Shown here piece after piece: positions 1 to 8,501 of a stretch of 38,796 bases of DNA (the stretch's first letter is position 1; each line of letters begins with the position of its first letter). The notes under the pieces were generated by a model, which was not told where the DNA came from, ran no database searches, and saw only the letters and a program-made list of their open reading frames with translations. Both the position numbers and the translations under genes were made by a program. The DNA lies in assembly GCA_022798335.1 (NCBI GenBank), contig JAAWMH010000024.1:1-38796 (forward strand), written 5' to 3'. This DNA comes from Clostridia bacterium. GTDB taxonomy: Bacteria; Bacillota; Clostridia; TANB77; CAG-508.

Positions 1-438
1 TTAATAGTTGCTATTCCATTTTCTATAATATTAACTTTCTGTGGATTTGCCTTTATTCCTATTACATTATTAGAACCAATCTCTCTTGTTTCTATTTTAT
101 ACTTTTGTTTATTTAGCTCACTTACAATATCATTCATAGATATTTTATCTATTTTTCCTTGTGCTTTTTGAATAGATAAATCAGCATAAATAATATTAGC
201 TGCATCTTCTATTTCTACTATTTGTGTTAATATTTTTGCTTTATTAGCCTCACTAATAATTCCACCTTGCAATACTACTTGTATAGTAATTCCTGCTAGT
301 ATTAAAAGTACTACAATGGTTACTACTAATGCTATTAAAGTGATACCTTGTGCCTTTTTAATTTTTTGAGCTATTTTACTAGAAGAGTCTCTCTCTCTCT
401 CTCTCTCTCTCTAGAGTATCAACTGTTTCATGTTTCAT
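1..438 (-). CDS. Prepilin-like secreted protein, 3' end outside window, currently out of frame at a dinucleotide repeat
   Basis: The reading frame from about 387 down to position 1 encodes a type IV prepilin-like N-terminus: lysines, then GITLIALVVTIVVLLILAG, the same class III signal/transmembrane helix as in the protein at 33904-35248. A polar helical region follows, and the gene runs off the window at position 1. The only well-placed start is ATG at 436-438, seven bases after AAGGAG. That frame enters a (CT)12 tract (AG on the coding strand) and, with 12 units, hits a stop just after it. Ten or 13 units would fuse the ATG to the pilin frame, giving M-K-H-E-T-V-D-T-L-(ER)n before the helix. 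No CGG codon is involved. It may be a switch set to OFF, a mixed population, or an assembly error in the repeat. The function is inferred only from the N-terminal helix. Confidence 0.65.
389..412. repeat. (CT)12 dinucleotide tract inside the prepilin-like gene
   Basis: Twelve uninterrupted CT units lie between the ATG and the transmembrane helix of the gene ending at 438. Such tracts change length by slipped-strand mispairing. Unit numbers of 10 or 13 restore the frame; the observed 12 does not. Confidence 0.9.
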
Positions 439-769
439 CCTTTTTCTCCTTATATAAATTTGAATTCCTTTTGTATGTAGTATTCTCACTGTTCCTTGTT
501 TTCATACATCTTTTAACAATGTTTTCACTATATGTATATATAATATATTACCTTGCAGTGTTTGTAAATATTTTATTTTAATGTTTCATATTTGTAATGT
601 TTCTGTAACAAATTTGTAGTATTTCTATTTTTTTCTTTTCGTACACTTTTATTAGAATTTTACATTGTTTCTATACATACTATAGTATAAAAACCAAAGC
701 CTAAAAAATATTTTGTGTCTTTTGCAAATGTAAAGCTTGCAAAAAGGCAAGAAAGGAATTAAGTTATTT
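439..769. other. AT-rich intergenic stretch between divergent genes
   Basis: This interval separates the minus-strand prepilin-like gene from asd on the plus strand. It holds the ribosome binding site of the prepilin gene at its left end and GAAAGGAATT before asd at its right end. A TATAGTATAAAA stretch near 681-692 could belong to an asd promoter, but no convincing -35 box pairs with it. I see no lysine riboswitch or T-box signature. Confidence 0.5.
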
Positions 770-1790
<1,021 letters not shown>

Positions 1791-1891
1791 GATTTTAAAT
1801 ATTTTTTATATACTTTTTTGCTCTTAGCAAAAATTTAATTTTATCTTTCTTTATACCTCTTTAAATACTTCGTCAATAGTTTCTTATTTCC

Positions 1892-1920
1892 TTGTATTTT
1901 TGACAAAATTATGCTACAAT
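1892..1920 (+). promoter_or_regulatory. Probable sigma-A promoter of sufC-sufB
   Basis: TTGTAT (1892-1897) and TACAAT (1915-1920) are separated by 17 bases. The repeat at 1942-1996 would fall within the transcribed leader, ahead of AAGGAGG and the sufC ATG. Confidence 0.5.
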
Positions 1921-1941
1921 TGCACTGAAAATCAAAAAGGA

Positions 1942-1996
1942 GTGTCCCCAAACTGACATTTTTGGTCATTTAAGGTACGTCCCTAAACTGACAAAC
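1942..1996 (+). repeat. Dispersed repeat, copy A
   Basis: The unit has two near-identical arms, GTCCCCAAACTGACA and GTCCCTAAACTGACA, flanking TTTTTGGTCATTTAAGGTAC. A second copy lies at 27748-27804; the last 36 bases are identical in both. Here it sits in the leader of sufC. GTCCC-containing intergenic repeats suggest a REP-like or non-autonomous element, but no terminal inverted repeats or transposase are visible. Confidence 0.8.
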
Positions 1997-2011
1997 TAAC
2001 AAGGAGGTATT

Positions 2012-2743
2012 ATGCTAGAATTAATAGATGTTTCTTTTGCAAGAGACAACAAACAGATTTTAAATCATGTTCATTTAAAAATAGATGACAGCAAGTTAGT
2101 TGCTATTACTGGACCGAACGGATCTGGTAAGTCTACTCTTGCTAAAATTATTATGGGTATTTTAAACCCAGACAATCGGCAAAATTTTATTGAATGGAAA
2201 AGATATTACCTATATGAATATTACTGATAGAGCAAAGCTTGGTATTGGTTTTGCTTTTCAGCAACCTGTTAAATTTAAAGGCCTAACCGTAAAAGATTTA
2301 ATAGAACTTGCTTCTCGGAAACAGTATCAAACTAAGTGAAGCTTGTAACTATTTATCTGACGTTGGCTTATGTGCAAAAGACTACTTAAATAGAGAACTA
2401 AGTGGTTCACTTTCTGGTGGTGAATTAAAACGTATTGAAATTGCCATGTTAGCCGCTAAAAAATCATCTCTTACAGTATTTGATGAGCCAGAAGCTGGTA
2501 TTGATTTATGGAGTTTTAATAGTTTAATTGGTATTTTCGAAAAAATGCACCATGAAATTCAAAATTCTTCTATTGTGATTATTTCTCATCAGGAAAAGAT
2601 TTTAAATATTGCAGATGAAATTATACTTCTTTCTAATGGAGAAATCGAAAAAGTTCGGTCAAAAAGATGATATTTTACCTTTGCTTTTAAATACAACTAG
2701 TAAACCTTGCAAAGTAATGCTAGATAAAGGAGGTAATTATTAA
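2012..2743 (+). CDS. sufC: Fe-S cluster assembly ATPase SufC (three CGG +1 shifts)
   Basis: This is the ABC-type ATPase of the SUF system, which powers the SufB/SufD scaffold. Walker A GPNGSGKS is at about residues 33-40; the ABC signature SGGELKR and Walker B LTVFDEPEAGID follow, then the H-loop IVIISHQE. The ATG follows AAGGAGG. Frame 0 breaks three times, at CGG 2177, 2316 and 2656. Skipping each C gives NPDN-GKILLNGKDI, ELAS-GNSIKLSE and EKV-GQKDDILPLL, and a 242-residue protein of normal length that stops at 2743, just before the sufB-like ATG. Three shifts in one short conserved ATPase would leave almost no full product unless each shift were efficient. It is co-transcribed with the sufB-like gene, whose ribosome binding site lies in the last codons of sufC. 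Confidence 0.93.
2177..2179 (+). other. CGG +1 frameshift site 1 in sufC
   Basis: CGG follows AAT (Asn). Skipping C gives GGC (Gly) in NPDNGKILLNGKDI, the usual SufC sequence after the Walker A region. Frame 0 reaches a stop at 2225-2227. Confidence 0.88.
2316..2318 (+). other. CGG +1 frameshift site 2 in sufC
   Basis: CGG follows TCT (Ser). Skipping C gives GGA (Gly) and connects the Q-loop region (FAFQQPVKFKGLTVKDL) to the segment leading to the ABC signature. Confidence 0.85.
2656..2658 (+). other. CGG +1 frameshift site 3 in sufC
   Basis: CGG follows GTT (Val). Skipping C gives GGT (Gly) and adds the final 28 residues. Frame 0 would end as VRSKR with a TGA four codons on. Confidence 0.82.
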
Positions 2744-2745
2744 AT

Positions 2746-3687
2746 ATGGCAAATGAAATAGAAAACAAACTAGATAAAATAGAATTAAATTTATTAAAAC
2801 AAATTTCAGCCATTGAAAAAACACCTATGGGTGCCTATAATATTCGCCAAAATGGTAAAGGCATTGCTAGAAACACCACTGCTAATGTTGATATTATTCC
2901 TAAGGAAGATAAACCTGGAATTGATATTATTGTAAATCCTAATACACAAAATGAAAGTATTCATATTCCTGTTATTTTAACAGAAGCTGGCTTTAATGAT
3001 ACTGTGTATAATGATTTTTATATTGGCGAAAATGCAAATGTTGTTATTGTGGCTGGTTGTGGTATTCACAATAGTTCTTGTGAAACTTCTGAGCATGATG
3101 GAATTCATACTTTCCATTTAGAAAAAAACGCTAAAGTAAAATATATAGAAAAACATTATGGAGAAGGCTCTGGTACTGGAGATAAAATCTTAAATCCTCA
3201 AACTATTGTATATTTAGAAGATGGTAGCACTTTAGAGATGGAAACAGTTCAAATAAAAGGTGTTACTTCTACTGTGCGTAAAACAGAGGCACAGCTTGAA
3301 GATAATACCAACTTAGTAATTACTGAAAGAATTATGACTCATGAAAATCAAAGTGCTAAAACTATTTTTAATGTTAACTTAAATGGTTCAAATTCTAGTG
3401 TTCATGTAGCTTCTCGCTCAATTGCTAAAGACCATTCTACTCAAGAATTTATTTCTAATGTAAATGGCAATAATAAATGCTTTGGACATGTAGAATGTGA
3501 TGCTATTATTATGGATACAGCAAAAGTGATTTCTACTCCCCAAATTGTAGCAAACCATATAGATGCTAGTTTAGTTCATGAAGCAGCTATTGGTAAAATT
3601 GCAGGTGAACAATTAATTAAACTTATGTCTCTTGGGCTTACTGAAAAAGAAGCTGAAGAACAAATTATTAATGGATTTTTAAAATAA
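2746..3687 (+). CDS. SufB/SufD-family Fe-S scaffold protein (short form)
   Basis: This 313-residue protein belongs to the SufB/SufD beta-helix family that partners SufC. Family features are visible in the C-terminal half: VHVASRSIAKDHSTQEFISNV, then GHVECDAIIMDTAKVISTPQI and the ending HEAAIGKIAGEQLIKLMSLGL-EKEAEEQII, which matches the SufC-binding C-terminal helices. It starts two bases after the sufC stop with AAAGGAGG upstream, so translation is probably coupled. At 313 residues it is shorter than the roughly 400-470 of classical SufB/SufD, and there is no separate sufD, sufS or sufU in the window; this resembles the minimal SufBC arrangement known from other anaerobes. A palindromic terminator follows. 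There is no in-frame CGG. Confidence 0.88.
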   Translation: MANEIENKLDKIELNLLKQISAIEKTPMGAYNIRQNGKGIARNTTANVDIIPKEDKPGIDIIVNPNTQNESIHIPVILTEAGFNDTVYNDFYIGENANVVIVAGCGIHNSSCETSEHDGIHTFHLEKNAKVKYIEKHYGEGSGTGDKILNPQTIVYLEDGSTLEMETVQIKGVTSTVRKTEAQLEDNTNLVITERIMTHENQSAKTIFNVNLNGSNSSVHVASRSIAKDHSTQEFISNVNGNNKCFGHVECDAIIMDTAKVISTPQIVANHIDASLVHEAAIGKIAGEQLIKLMSLGLTEKEAEEQIINGFLK

Positions 3688-3691
3688 ACAA

Positions 3692-3723
3692 AATTCCAGT
3701 GATATTACATCATCACTGGAATT
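3692..3723. terminator. Intrinsic terminator after sufB-like gene
   Basis: A perfect 12-bp stem (AATTCCAGTGAT / ATCACTGGAATT) with an 8-base loop is followed by TTTCTTT on the plus strand. Confidence 0.85.
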
Positions 3724-3771
3724 TTTCTTTAGAGCTTTCTATTTTAGACTTCTCTTTTTTATTTTTCCTTG

Positions 3772-4083
3772 TTATTTTATTTTTTCAAGCCACTTACGAA
3801 TTTTTTTATTACCACTATTTTCTTCTTCTACCCCTACATAAAATACATAATAGCCAGGATGAGTCTCTCTAATGCAAAAGCTGATTCCATTTTTCATTAC
3901 GTACCCAGTCTCTTCAGGTATAACTCCTGTATCTAATATTGCCTGAAATTCTTGTACCTTCTTTTGCTTAAGTCCCACTCTGCTGTTTAGCAGAAAATAG
4001 AAAAACAACCGTACTTCTGCCTTACTTAAGTTGGTCTCTTGCTTAAACTGCTTCATTCGGTTCCCCATTTTGTACTCTATCAT
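3772..4083 (-). CDS. Hypothetical 103-residue protein with an in-frame CGG
   Basis: This is a small soluble, lysine-rich protein with no family I recognise. The start at 4083 is preceded by AGGAGAGGTG at good spacing. G+C is visibly higher than in the neighbouring genes. Codon 25 is CGG (4009-4011) and the ORF reads straight through it as arginine (KAEVRLFFYF). Applying the +1 rule seen in conserved genes would terminate the product seven residues later, so either CGG can be read as arginine here or this gene is a recent arrival that is not made at full length. It is a useful counter-case for the CGG hypothesis. Confidence 0.55.
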   Translation of the reverse strand: MIEYKMGNRMKQFKQETNLSKAEVRLFFYFLLNSRVGLKQKKVQEFQAILDTGVIPEETGYVMKNGISFCIRETHPGYYVFYVGVEEENSGNKKIRKWLEKIK

Positions 4084-4233
4084 GTTGTTTCACCTCTCCT
4101 AAAATTTTGTTAACAAGGTCTACCTATTATTCTTGGTAGATTTCTTATACGAACATAGGCTTTTATATTATAACATAAATAGTTTACCTTTTCAACCTTC
4201 TACTCCCCATAAGTTACTTAATCCTTTTATTTT

Positions 4234-5949
4234 TTATCTTGTTTCTTCTTTTACTACTCTTTTTTTAATACCTTCTATTTTTTGTGTAATATTTTCTATT
4301 ACTTTTTCAATATCTGCTGTTAAAGTTGATTTGCTTATGGTTGTTTCTAATATTCCATTACTACCAAGACTGGTATGCTTTATTCCATCTTCTGGTTTTA
4401 TATTTTTGGCTACTTCTTCAAAATCTTCTTCGTATATTGCAACTATAACTCCTTTTTCTGTACTTACCATTTCCATATTAGAAGGTAAACTACTTTGAAC
4501 TGCTTCACATTCTACTTGATGTTTAAATTGATATAATTCTTGTAATGGTAAATTTGCAACTTGGTTAAGCTCTGGGTGTCCTGCTTCTTCATATTGTTTT
4601 CTAACTTGTTGCTGCATTGCAAAAACTTCATCTATTAGAGCTTTATCAATATTGTCTGGTAAAATTTCTGGATTACTTTGTATGAATTCTATATCTTCTA
4701 AAATTTGTGTATCATCTTTAAAAGTATATCTTCCATCTGGTAATTTTTTCATTCCTGAACCTATTACAAAATTCATCAGCGCACTATATTGCCTCTTTTT
4801 ATCTTCTCCTATTTGCGTTGTAGCTAACGCTTCTTGTGCTGGTGAAAGAATATCTGCTTGATAATTCATTCCAATATCTGCAATTTGACCAATTTCTTCT
4901 TGTGTAAATACTGGTGGGTCTTTTAAGAAATAGGTATTATCTTGCATAAAATTTGTTGCTATATTTCTTGCCACTACTCCCTTTTCTTGTACTATTCTAC
5001 TAGAGTGAAAATGTCCTGCATAATTAGCATCTGTTTTTAATATTTCATACTGATTTAATCTTAAAAAATTTCTTAAACACTTGGTTGCATCCCCTTCATA
5101 AAATACAATATTATATTTTTGCATTTCTTCTTTCGTTATGGGTAGCTTAAGATTTTCTTCCAATCTTACCATAATAATAGCATCATCTGAAAGTTGCATA
5201 CTAGTTCCTTTTGTCCAGCTATCAGATGGGTTAGTAGATTCCATTTCGGCTTCATGTAACTCGCATCTATCTATAATTATATAACTTGGGTTATCCCAAT
5301 TGCCTTCTCCTGCTCCTGTATTTTCTACTCTATTATTTATTGTAAAATGCACCTCATGTCTAGGAATTAATGCTTTTACTTCTTTTCTTACTCCTCGGTA
5401 CTCTGCTATAGTAGATCCTATTTTCCCTCCATCATAATCTGATAAAATTGTATGATTTTGAGGAAAGAAATTGGTACAATGAACTAAAACCTTATCTTCT
5501 TTTGGTTCTTTGTTTGGCAAGTCTACTGTACGATCTGTTATTATTAACATTCCATCTTGTTCTTGCATGCAGCCTGGAACTTCTGTCTTTTCTTTTTTTG
5601 CACTTAACTCTTGTTTGCTTGCTTCTAAATCTTCTGCCCTACTTTCTAAGTCTTTACATTCTTCTTCTATTTCTTTTAGCTTTTTTTCTTTTTGTTTCAT
5701 CTGCTCATTTATTTGATGGTATTTTCCTCTACGAAAAAGGCTTGCAATTCTGCTTAAAATACTACTTTTCTTTTTTATTACTAATGCCATGGATTGTTCT
5801 TGCTTTAAATTTGCCATTGTTGCTTTTTTTGCATAAATAGAAGTATGTATTTTTTGTAGCTGTTCTACTATTTTATTATATTCTTGTTCTAATGTTTTAG
5901 CTTGTATTATTTCATCTACTGTATCTTTTGTTCTAAAATCTTGTAACAT
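4234..5949 (-). CDS. Large protein of unknown function with N-terminal coiled coil
   Basis: The protein has 571 residues and starts at ATG 5949 after AAAGGAGAAAAG. Residues 1-125 are strongly charged and helical, with long K/E/Q heptad-like runs typical of a coiled coil and a short basic stretch (IASLFRRGKYHQ, about 66-77). The middle (about 150-300) looks like a globular mixed domain with LVHCTNFFPQNHTI, a second histidine-rich strand RHEVHFTINNRV and GEGNWDNPSYIIID. The C-terminal half is helical and acidic. No signal peptide or membrane segment is visible. I do not recognise the family. The two histidine motifs could be catalytic, but that is speculation. It stands alone between the sufB-like gene and dapA and has no in-frame CGG, so it looks native. 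Confidence 0.75.
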   Translation of the reverse strand: MLQDFRTKDTVDEIIQAKTLEQEYNKIVEQLQKIHTSIYAKKATMANLKQEQSMALVIKKKSSILSRIASLFRRGKYHQINEQMKQKEKKLKEIEEECKDLESRAEDLEASKQELSAKKEKTEVPGCMQEQDGMLIITDRTVDLPNKEPKEDKVLVHCTNFFPQNHTILSDYDGGKIGSTIAEYRGVRKEVKALIPRHEVHFTINNRVENTGAGEGNWDNPSYIIIDRCELHEAEMESTNPSDSWTKGTSMQLSDDAIIMVRLEENLKLPITKEEMQKYNIVFYEGDATKCLRNFLRLNQYEILKTDANYAGHFHSSRIVQEKGVVARNIATNFMQDNTYFLKDPPVFTQEEIGQIADIGMNYQADILSPAQEALATTQIGEDKKRQYSALMNFVIGSGMKKLPDGRYTFKDDTQILEDIEFIQSNPEILPDNIDKALIDEVFAMQQQVRKQYEEAGHPELNQVANLPLQELYQFKHQVECEAVQSSLPSNMEMVSTEKGVIVAIYEEDFEEVAKNIKPEDGIKHTSLGSNGILETTISKSTLTADIEKVIENITQKIEGIKKRVVKEETR

Positions 5950-6081
5950 CTTTTCTCCTTTGTTTTTTTCTTTATTATACTGATAATTTTAAGTTATTGC
6001 AAGTATTTTCTTTTTTTATAGGACTGACTCTTCTTTTCTTACTTTCACATAAAATATGTTAAATGTAAGGAGGTTATATCT

Positions 6082-6966
6082 TTGAAAAAGAATTTATTTA
6101 TTGGTTGTGGAACTGCTTTAGTTACCCCTTTTACAGAAGATGGAATTTGTTTTGAAGAACTAGAAAAATTACTAGAGTTTCAAATAGAACAAGGTGCCGA
6201 TGCACTTATTATTTGTGGTACTACTGGAGAAGCTTCTACTATGTCATTAGAAGAAAAAAAGCAAGTAATTGAGTTTAGTGTACATATTGTTCATAAACGT
6301 ATTCCTGTAATTGCTGGCACAGGTGGAAATAACACAAAATCTGTAATAGAGCTTTCTACTTATGCAAAAAGCATTGGAGTAGATGGACTTCTTTTAGTAA
6401 CCCCTTATTATAATAAAACTACTCAAAGCGGTTTAGTTATGCACTATAGCGAAATTGCAAAACACGTTTCTTTGCCTATTATTTTATATAATGTTCCTAG
6501 TAGAACAGGACTTAATATTACTCCTGAAACTTGTTTCGAGCTTTCTAAAATTTCAAATATTGTAGGTATTAAAGAAGCTAGTGGTAACCTTTCACAAGTA
6601 GCACAAATTGCTAATTTATGTGGTGATAACTTAGCTATTTATTCTGGAAATGATGACCAAACACTCCCTATTTTATCTTTAGGTGGGATTGGTGTTATTT
6701 CTGTTCTTTCTAATTTAATGCCTAAATTTGTTCATAATATGGTATATGATTATTTAAGTGGTAATTTTACCCTTGCTAAAGATGCTCAAATAAAATGTAT
6801 TCCTCTTATTCATAGTCTATTTAGTGAAGTAAATCCTATTCCTGTTAAAACAGCCTTAAATTTAATGGATTATAAAGTAGGTACTCCTCGTCTTCCTCTT
6901 GTTCCAATGTCTTGCATTCAAAAAGAAACTTTAAAACAAGAAATGAAAAAATTAAAACTTATTTAA
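6082..6966 (+). CDS. dapA: 4-hydroxy-tetrahydrodipicolinate synthase
   Basis: DapA condenses pyruvate with aspartate semialdehyde, the first committed step to diaminopimelate and lysine. It is a 294-residue TIM barrel with GTTGEASTMS (pyruvate-binding threonines), VTPYYNKTTQSG, the active-site tyrosine in ILYNVPSRTG, and the Schiff-base lysine in IVGIKEASGN. The start is TTG at 6082 with AAGGAGG seven bases upstream; the next methionines lie inside the barrel. The length is normal and no in-frame CGG occurs. It sits between asd and dapB on the same strand but is separated from both by other genes, so the three are probably separate transcripts. Confidence 0.97.
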   Translation: MKKNLFIGCGTALVTPFTEDGICFEELEKLLEFQIEQGADALIICGTTGEASTMSLEEKKQVIEFSVHIVHKRIPVIAGTGGNNTKSVIELSTYAKSIGVDGLLLVTPYYNKTTQSGLVMHYSEIAKHVSLPIILYNVPSRTGLNITPETCFELSKISNIVGIKEASGNLSQVAQIANLCGDNLAIYSGNDDQTLPILSLGGIGVISVLSNLMPKFVHNMVYDYLSGNFTLAKDAQIKCIPLIHSLFSEVNPIPVKTALNLMDYKVGTPRLPLVPMSCIQKETLKQEMKKLKLI

Positions 6967-7057
6967 CACTTTCTTAATTTTTATGCAAAATAGTTTTTTA
7001 TTTGTTCAATATATGATATAATGGAAATAGATTTAAACAAAAAGGGGACTTTATTTT

Positions 7058-7618
7058 ATGCCAAACCTTGTTACAAAAGAAACCTCATTATTAAAAAATT
7101 CTTATGCTGAATTTTTTTGCATTATACAAGATTTAGTAAAAAACGAAACTGTACAAAAAATGAGGAATTTTAACCAACATGCTAATACTTCTTGTTATAG
7201 ACATTGTATGCAAGTAGCTTTTTATACTTATTTAGTTTGTAAAAAACTACATTTAGATTATATATCTGCTACTCGTGGTGCTATGCTTCATGATTTATTC
7301 TTATATGATTGGCATACAGAAGCAAAACCAGATAAATCATTTCGCAGTTTTCATGCATTTCGTCATCCTAAGGTTGCTTTAAAAAATGCTATGCAAATTT
7401 TTGACTTAAACGATATTGAAAAAGATGTTATTTTAAACCATATGTGGCCAGTCACAGTCCAAATGCCACATTATAAAGAAACTTTAATTGTTACATTTGC
7501 AGACAAATTCAGTGCTACTAAAGAGACTATTAAGCATTTACGTAGTCTACTTCATGCTAAAAAAACATACCGCTACGCTTATGTATTTTTAAGTTTAATC
7601 ATTTTTAGAATAATATAG
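7058..7618 (+). CDS. HD-domain phosphohydrolase-like protein
   Basis: This 186-residue protein has the HD-superfamily pattern: CYRHCMQVAFYTYLVCKKL (first metal histidine), GAMLHDLFLYDW (the HD pair) and a later NHMWPVT and FADKFSATKET (final aspartate region). Such proteins hydrolyse phosphoester substrates; the substrate cannot be predicted. The ATG is preceded by AAAAAGGGGAC. A TATAAT at 7017-7022 could be its -10 box, but the -35 is weak. A strong hairpin with a T-run follows the stop and ends exactly at the dapB start codon. Confidence 0.8.
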   Translation: MPNLVTKETSLLKNSYAEFFCIIQDLVKNETVQKMRNFNQHANTSCYRHCMQVAFYTYLVCKKLHLDYISATRGAMLHDLFLYDWHTEAKPDKSFRSFHAFRHPKVALKNAMQIFDLNDIEKDVILNHMWPVTVQMPHYKETLIVTFADKFSATKETIKHLRSLLHAKKTYRYAYVFLSLIIFRII

Positions 7619-7623
7619 ACTTG

Positions 7624-7667
7624 CCTTTCATAAACTAGAACTAAAAGTTTATGAAAGGTGTTTTTTT
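7624..7667 (+). terminator. Terminator-like hairpin abutting the dapB start (possible attenuator)
   Basis: A perfect 13-bp stem (CCTTTCATAAACT / AGTTTATGAAAGG, 7624-7636 with 7646-7658) is followed by GTG and seven T bases (7661-7667). The next three bases are the dapB ATG. The only Shine-Dalgarno-like sequence for dapB (GAAAGG) lies inside the 3' arm, so the hairpin could both end transcription and hide the ribosome binding site. Confidence 0.7.
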
Positions 7668-8415
7668 ATGTTAAAAATATTAGTAAATGGATGCTTGCGG
7701 TAAAATGGGCTCAGAAGTTATTAATTTAATTGCTAAAACTTCGAAAGTGCAATTAGTAGGTGGCTTAGATAAAATCACTTCTTCTCATTCAAATTTTCCT
7801 ATTTATTCTGATATTAGTAATATTTCAGAAAAGCCAAATATGATTATTGATTTTTCTACTCCTGAAGCTACTTTACTACTTCTTCCTTTTTGCATCCAAA
7901 ATCATATTTCTATTGTTATTGCTACTACTGGCTTTACGAAAGATGAACAAGAAAAGATAAATCAGGCTTCTTTACATATTCCTATTTTTCAGTCTGCTAA
8001 TATGAGTTATGGAATTGCTTTAATTAGTAATATTGTAAGCATAGTATCTCAAGAGTTAAAAAATAGCGAAATTGAAATTATAGAAACACATCATTCTAAT
8101 AAAAAAGATGCTCCAAGTGGTACAGCACTTATGCTTGCTAACAGTATTAATAAGGCAAATCACCATCGTTATTCGTATACCTTTGATAGACATAGTAAAA
8201 CTTCTAAAAGAGCTATAAATGAAATTGGCTTTTCTAGTATTCGTGGCGGTAACACTATTGGTGAACATCAAATACTTTTTTTGGGAGAAAATGAAACTAT
8301 AGAAATAAAACATATTGCTCATTCTAGAAGCATTTTTGCTGAGGGAGCTTTAAAAGCTGCCTTTTTCTTAGCAGAGCAAAAATCTGGTTTATATCATATG
8401 GAAAATCTTTTTTGA
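7668..8415 (+). CDS. dapB: 4-hydroxy-tetrahydrodipicolinate reductase (one CGG +1 shift)
   Basis: DapB reduces the DapA product with NAD(P)H in the lysine/diaminopimelate pathway. From ATG 7668 the protein begins MLKILVNGCL. The eleventh codon is CGG followed directly by TAA in frame 0. Skipping the C gives GCLGKMG, the conserved GxxGxxG nucleotide-binding loop, and continues to 8415 (248 residues, normal length). Later motifs are FSTPEA, ATTGF, the catalytic region EIIETHHSNKKDAPSGTALML and IRGGNTIGEHQI. An ATG at 7688 in the shifted frame would avoid the shift but would remove the first beta strand and the first glycine of the loop, so it is not the likely start. The start codon directly follows a terminator-like hairpin. 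Confidence 0.93.
7698..7700 (+). other. CGG +1 frameshift site in dapB
   Basis: CGG follows TTG (Leu) and is followed in frame 0 by TAA. Skipping C gives GGT (Gly), the second glycine of the nucleotide-binding loop in NGCLGKMG. Confidence 0.87.
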
Positions 8416-8419
8416 CAGC

Positions 8420-8455
8420 AAAAGCTCCTAGCAGAAAAATCTGCTAGGAGCTTTT
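8420..8455. terminator. Intrinsic terminator after dapB
   Basis: A perfect 16-bp stem (AAAAGCTCCTAGCAGA / TCTGCTAGGAGCTTTT) encloses an AAAA loop. The palindrome can act in both directions. Confidence 0.85.
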
Positions 8456-8501
8456 AGATAAAGGGTTCCTTATTTTAGGTGCCCTTTGATGCCATATAAG
8501 T

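Noticed and set aside
348..581. Plus-strand ORF rich in SLSLSL
   Set aside because: It is the complement of the (CT)12 tract and the prepilin-like gene, with no ribosome binding site or recognisable protein.
439..769. Lysine riboswitch upstream of asd, dapA or dapB
   Set aside because: No conserved lysine-aptamer core or T-box sequence could be found in any of the three leaders; only the simple hairpin before dapB was seen.
3772..4083. Using the +1 rule on the CGG of the 103-residue ORF
   Set aside because: A shift there reaches a stop after seven residues and reveals no homologous frame, so the ORF is listed unshifted.
7688..8415. dapB starting at ATG 7688 without a shift
   Set aside because: This would remove the first beta strand and the first glycine of the GxxGxxG nucleotide-binding loop, both present upstream as MLKILVNGCL.
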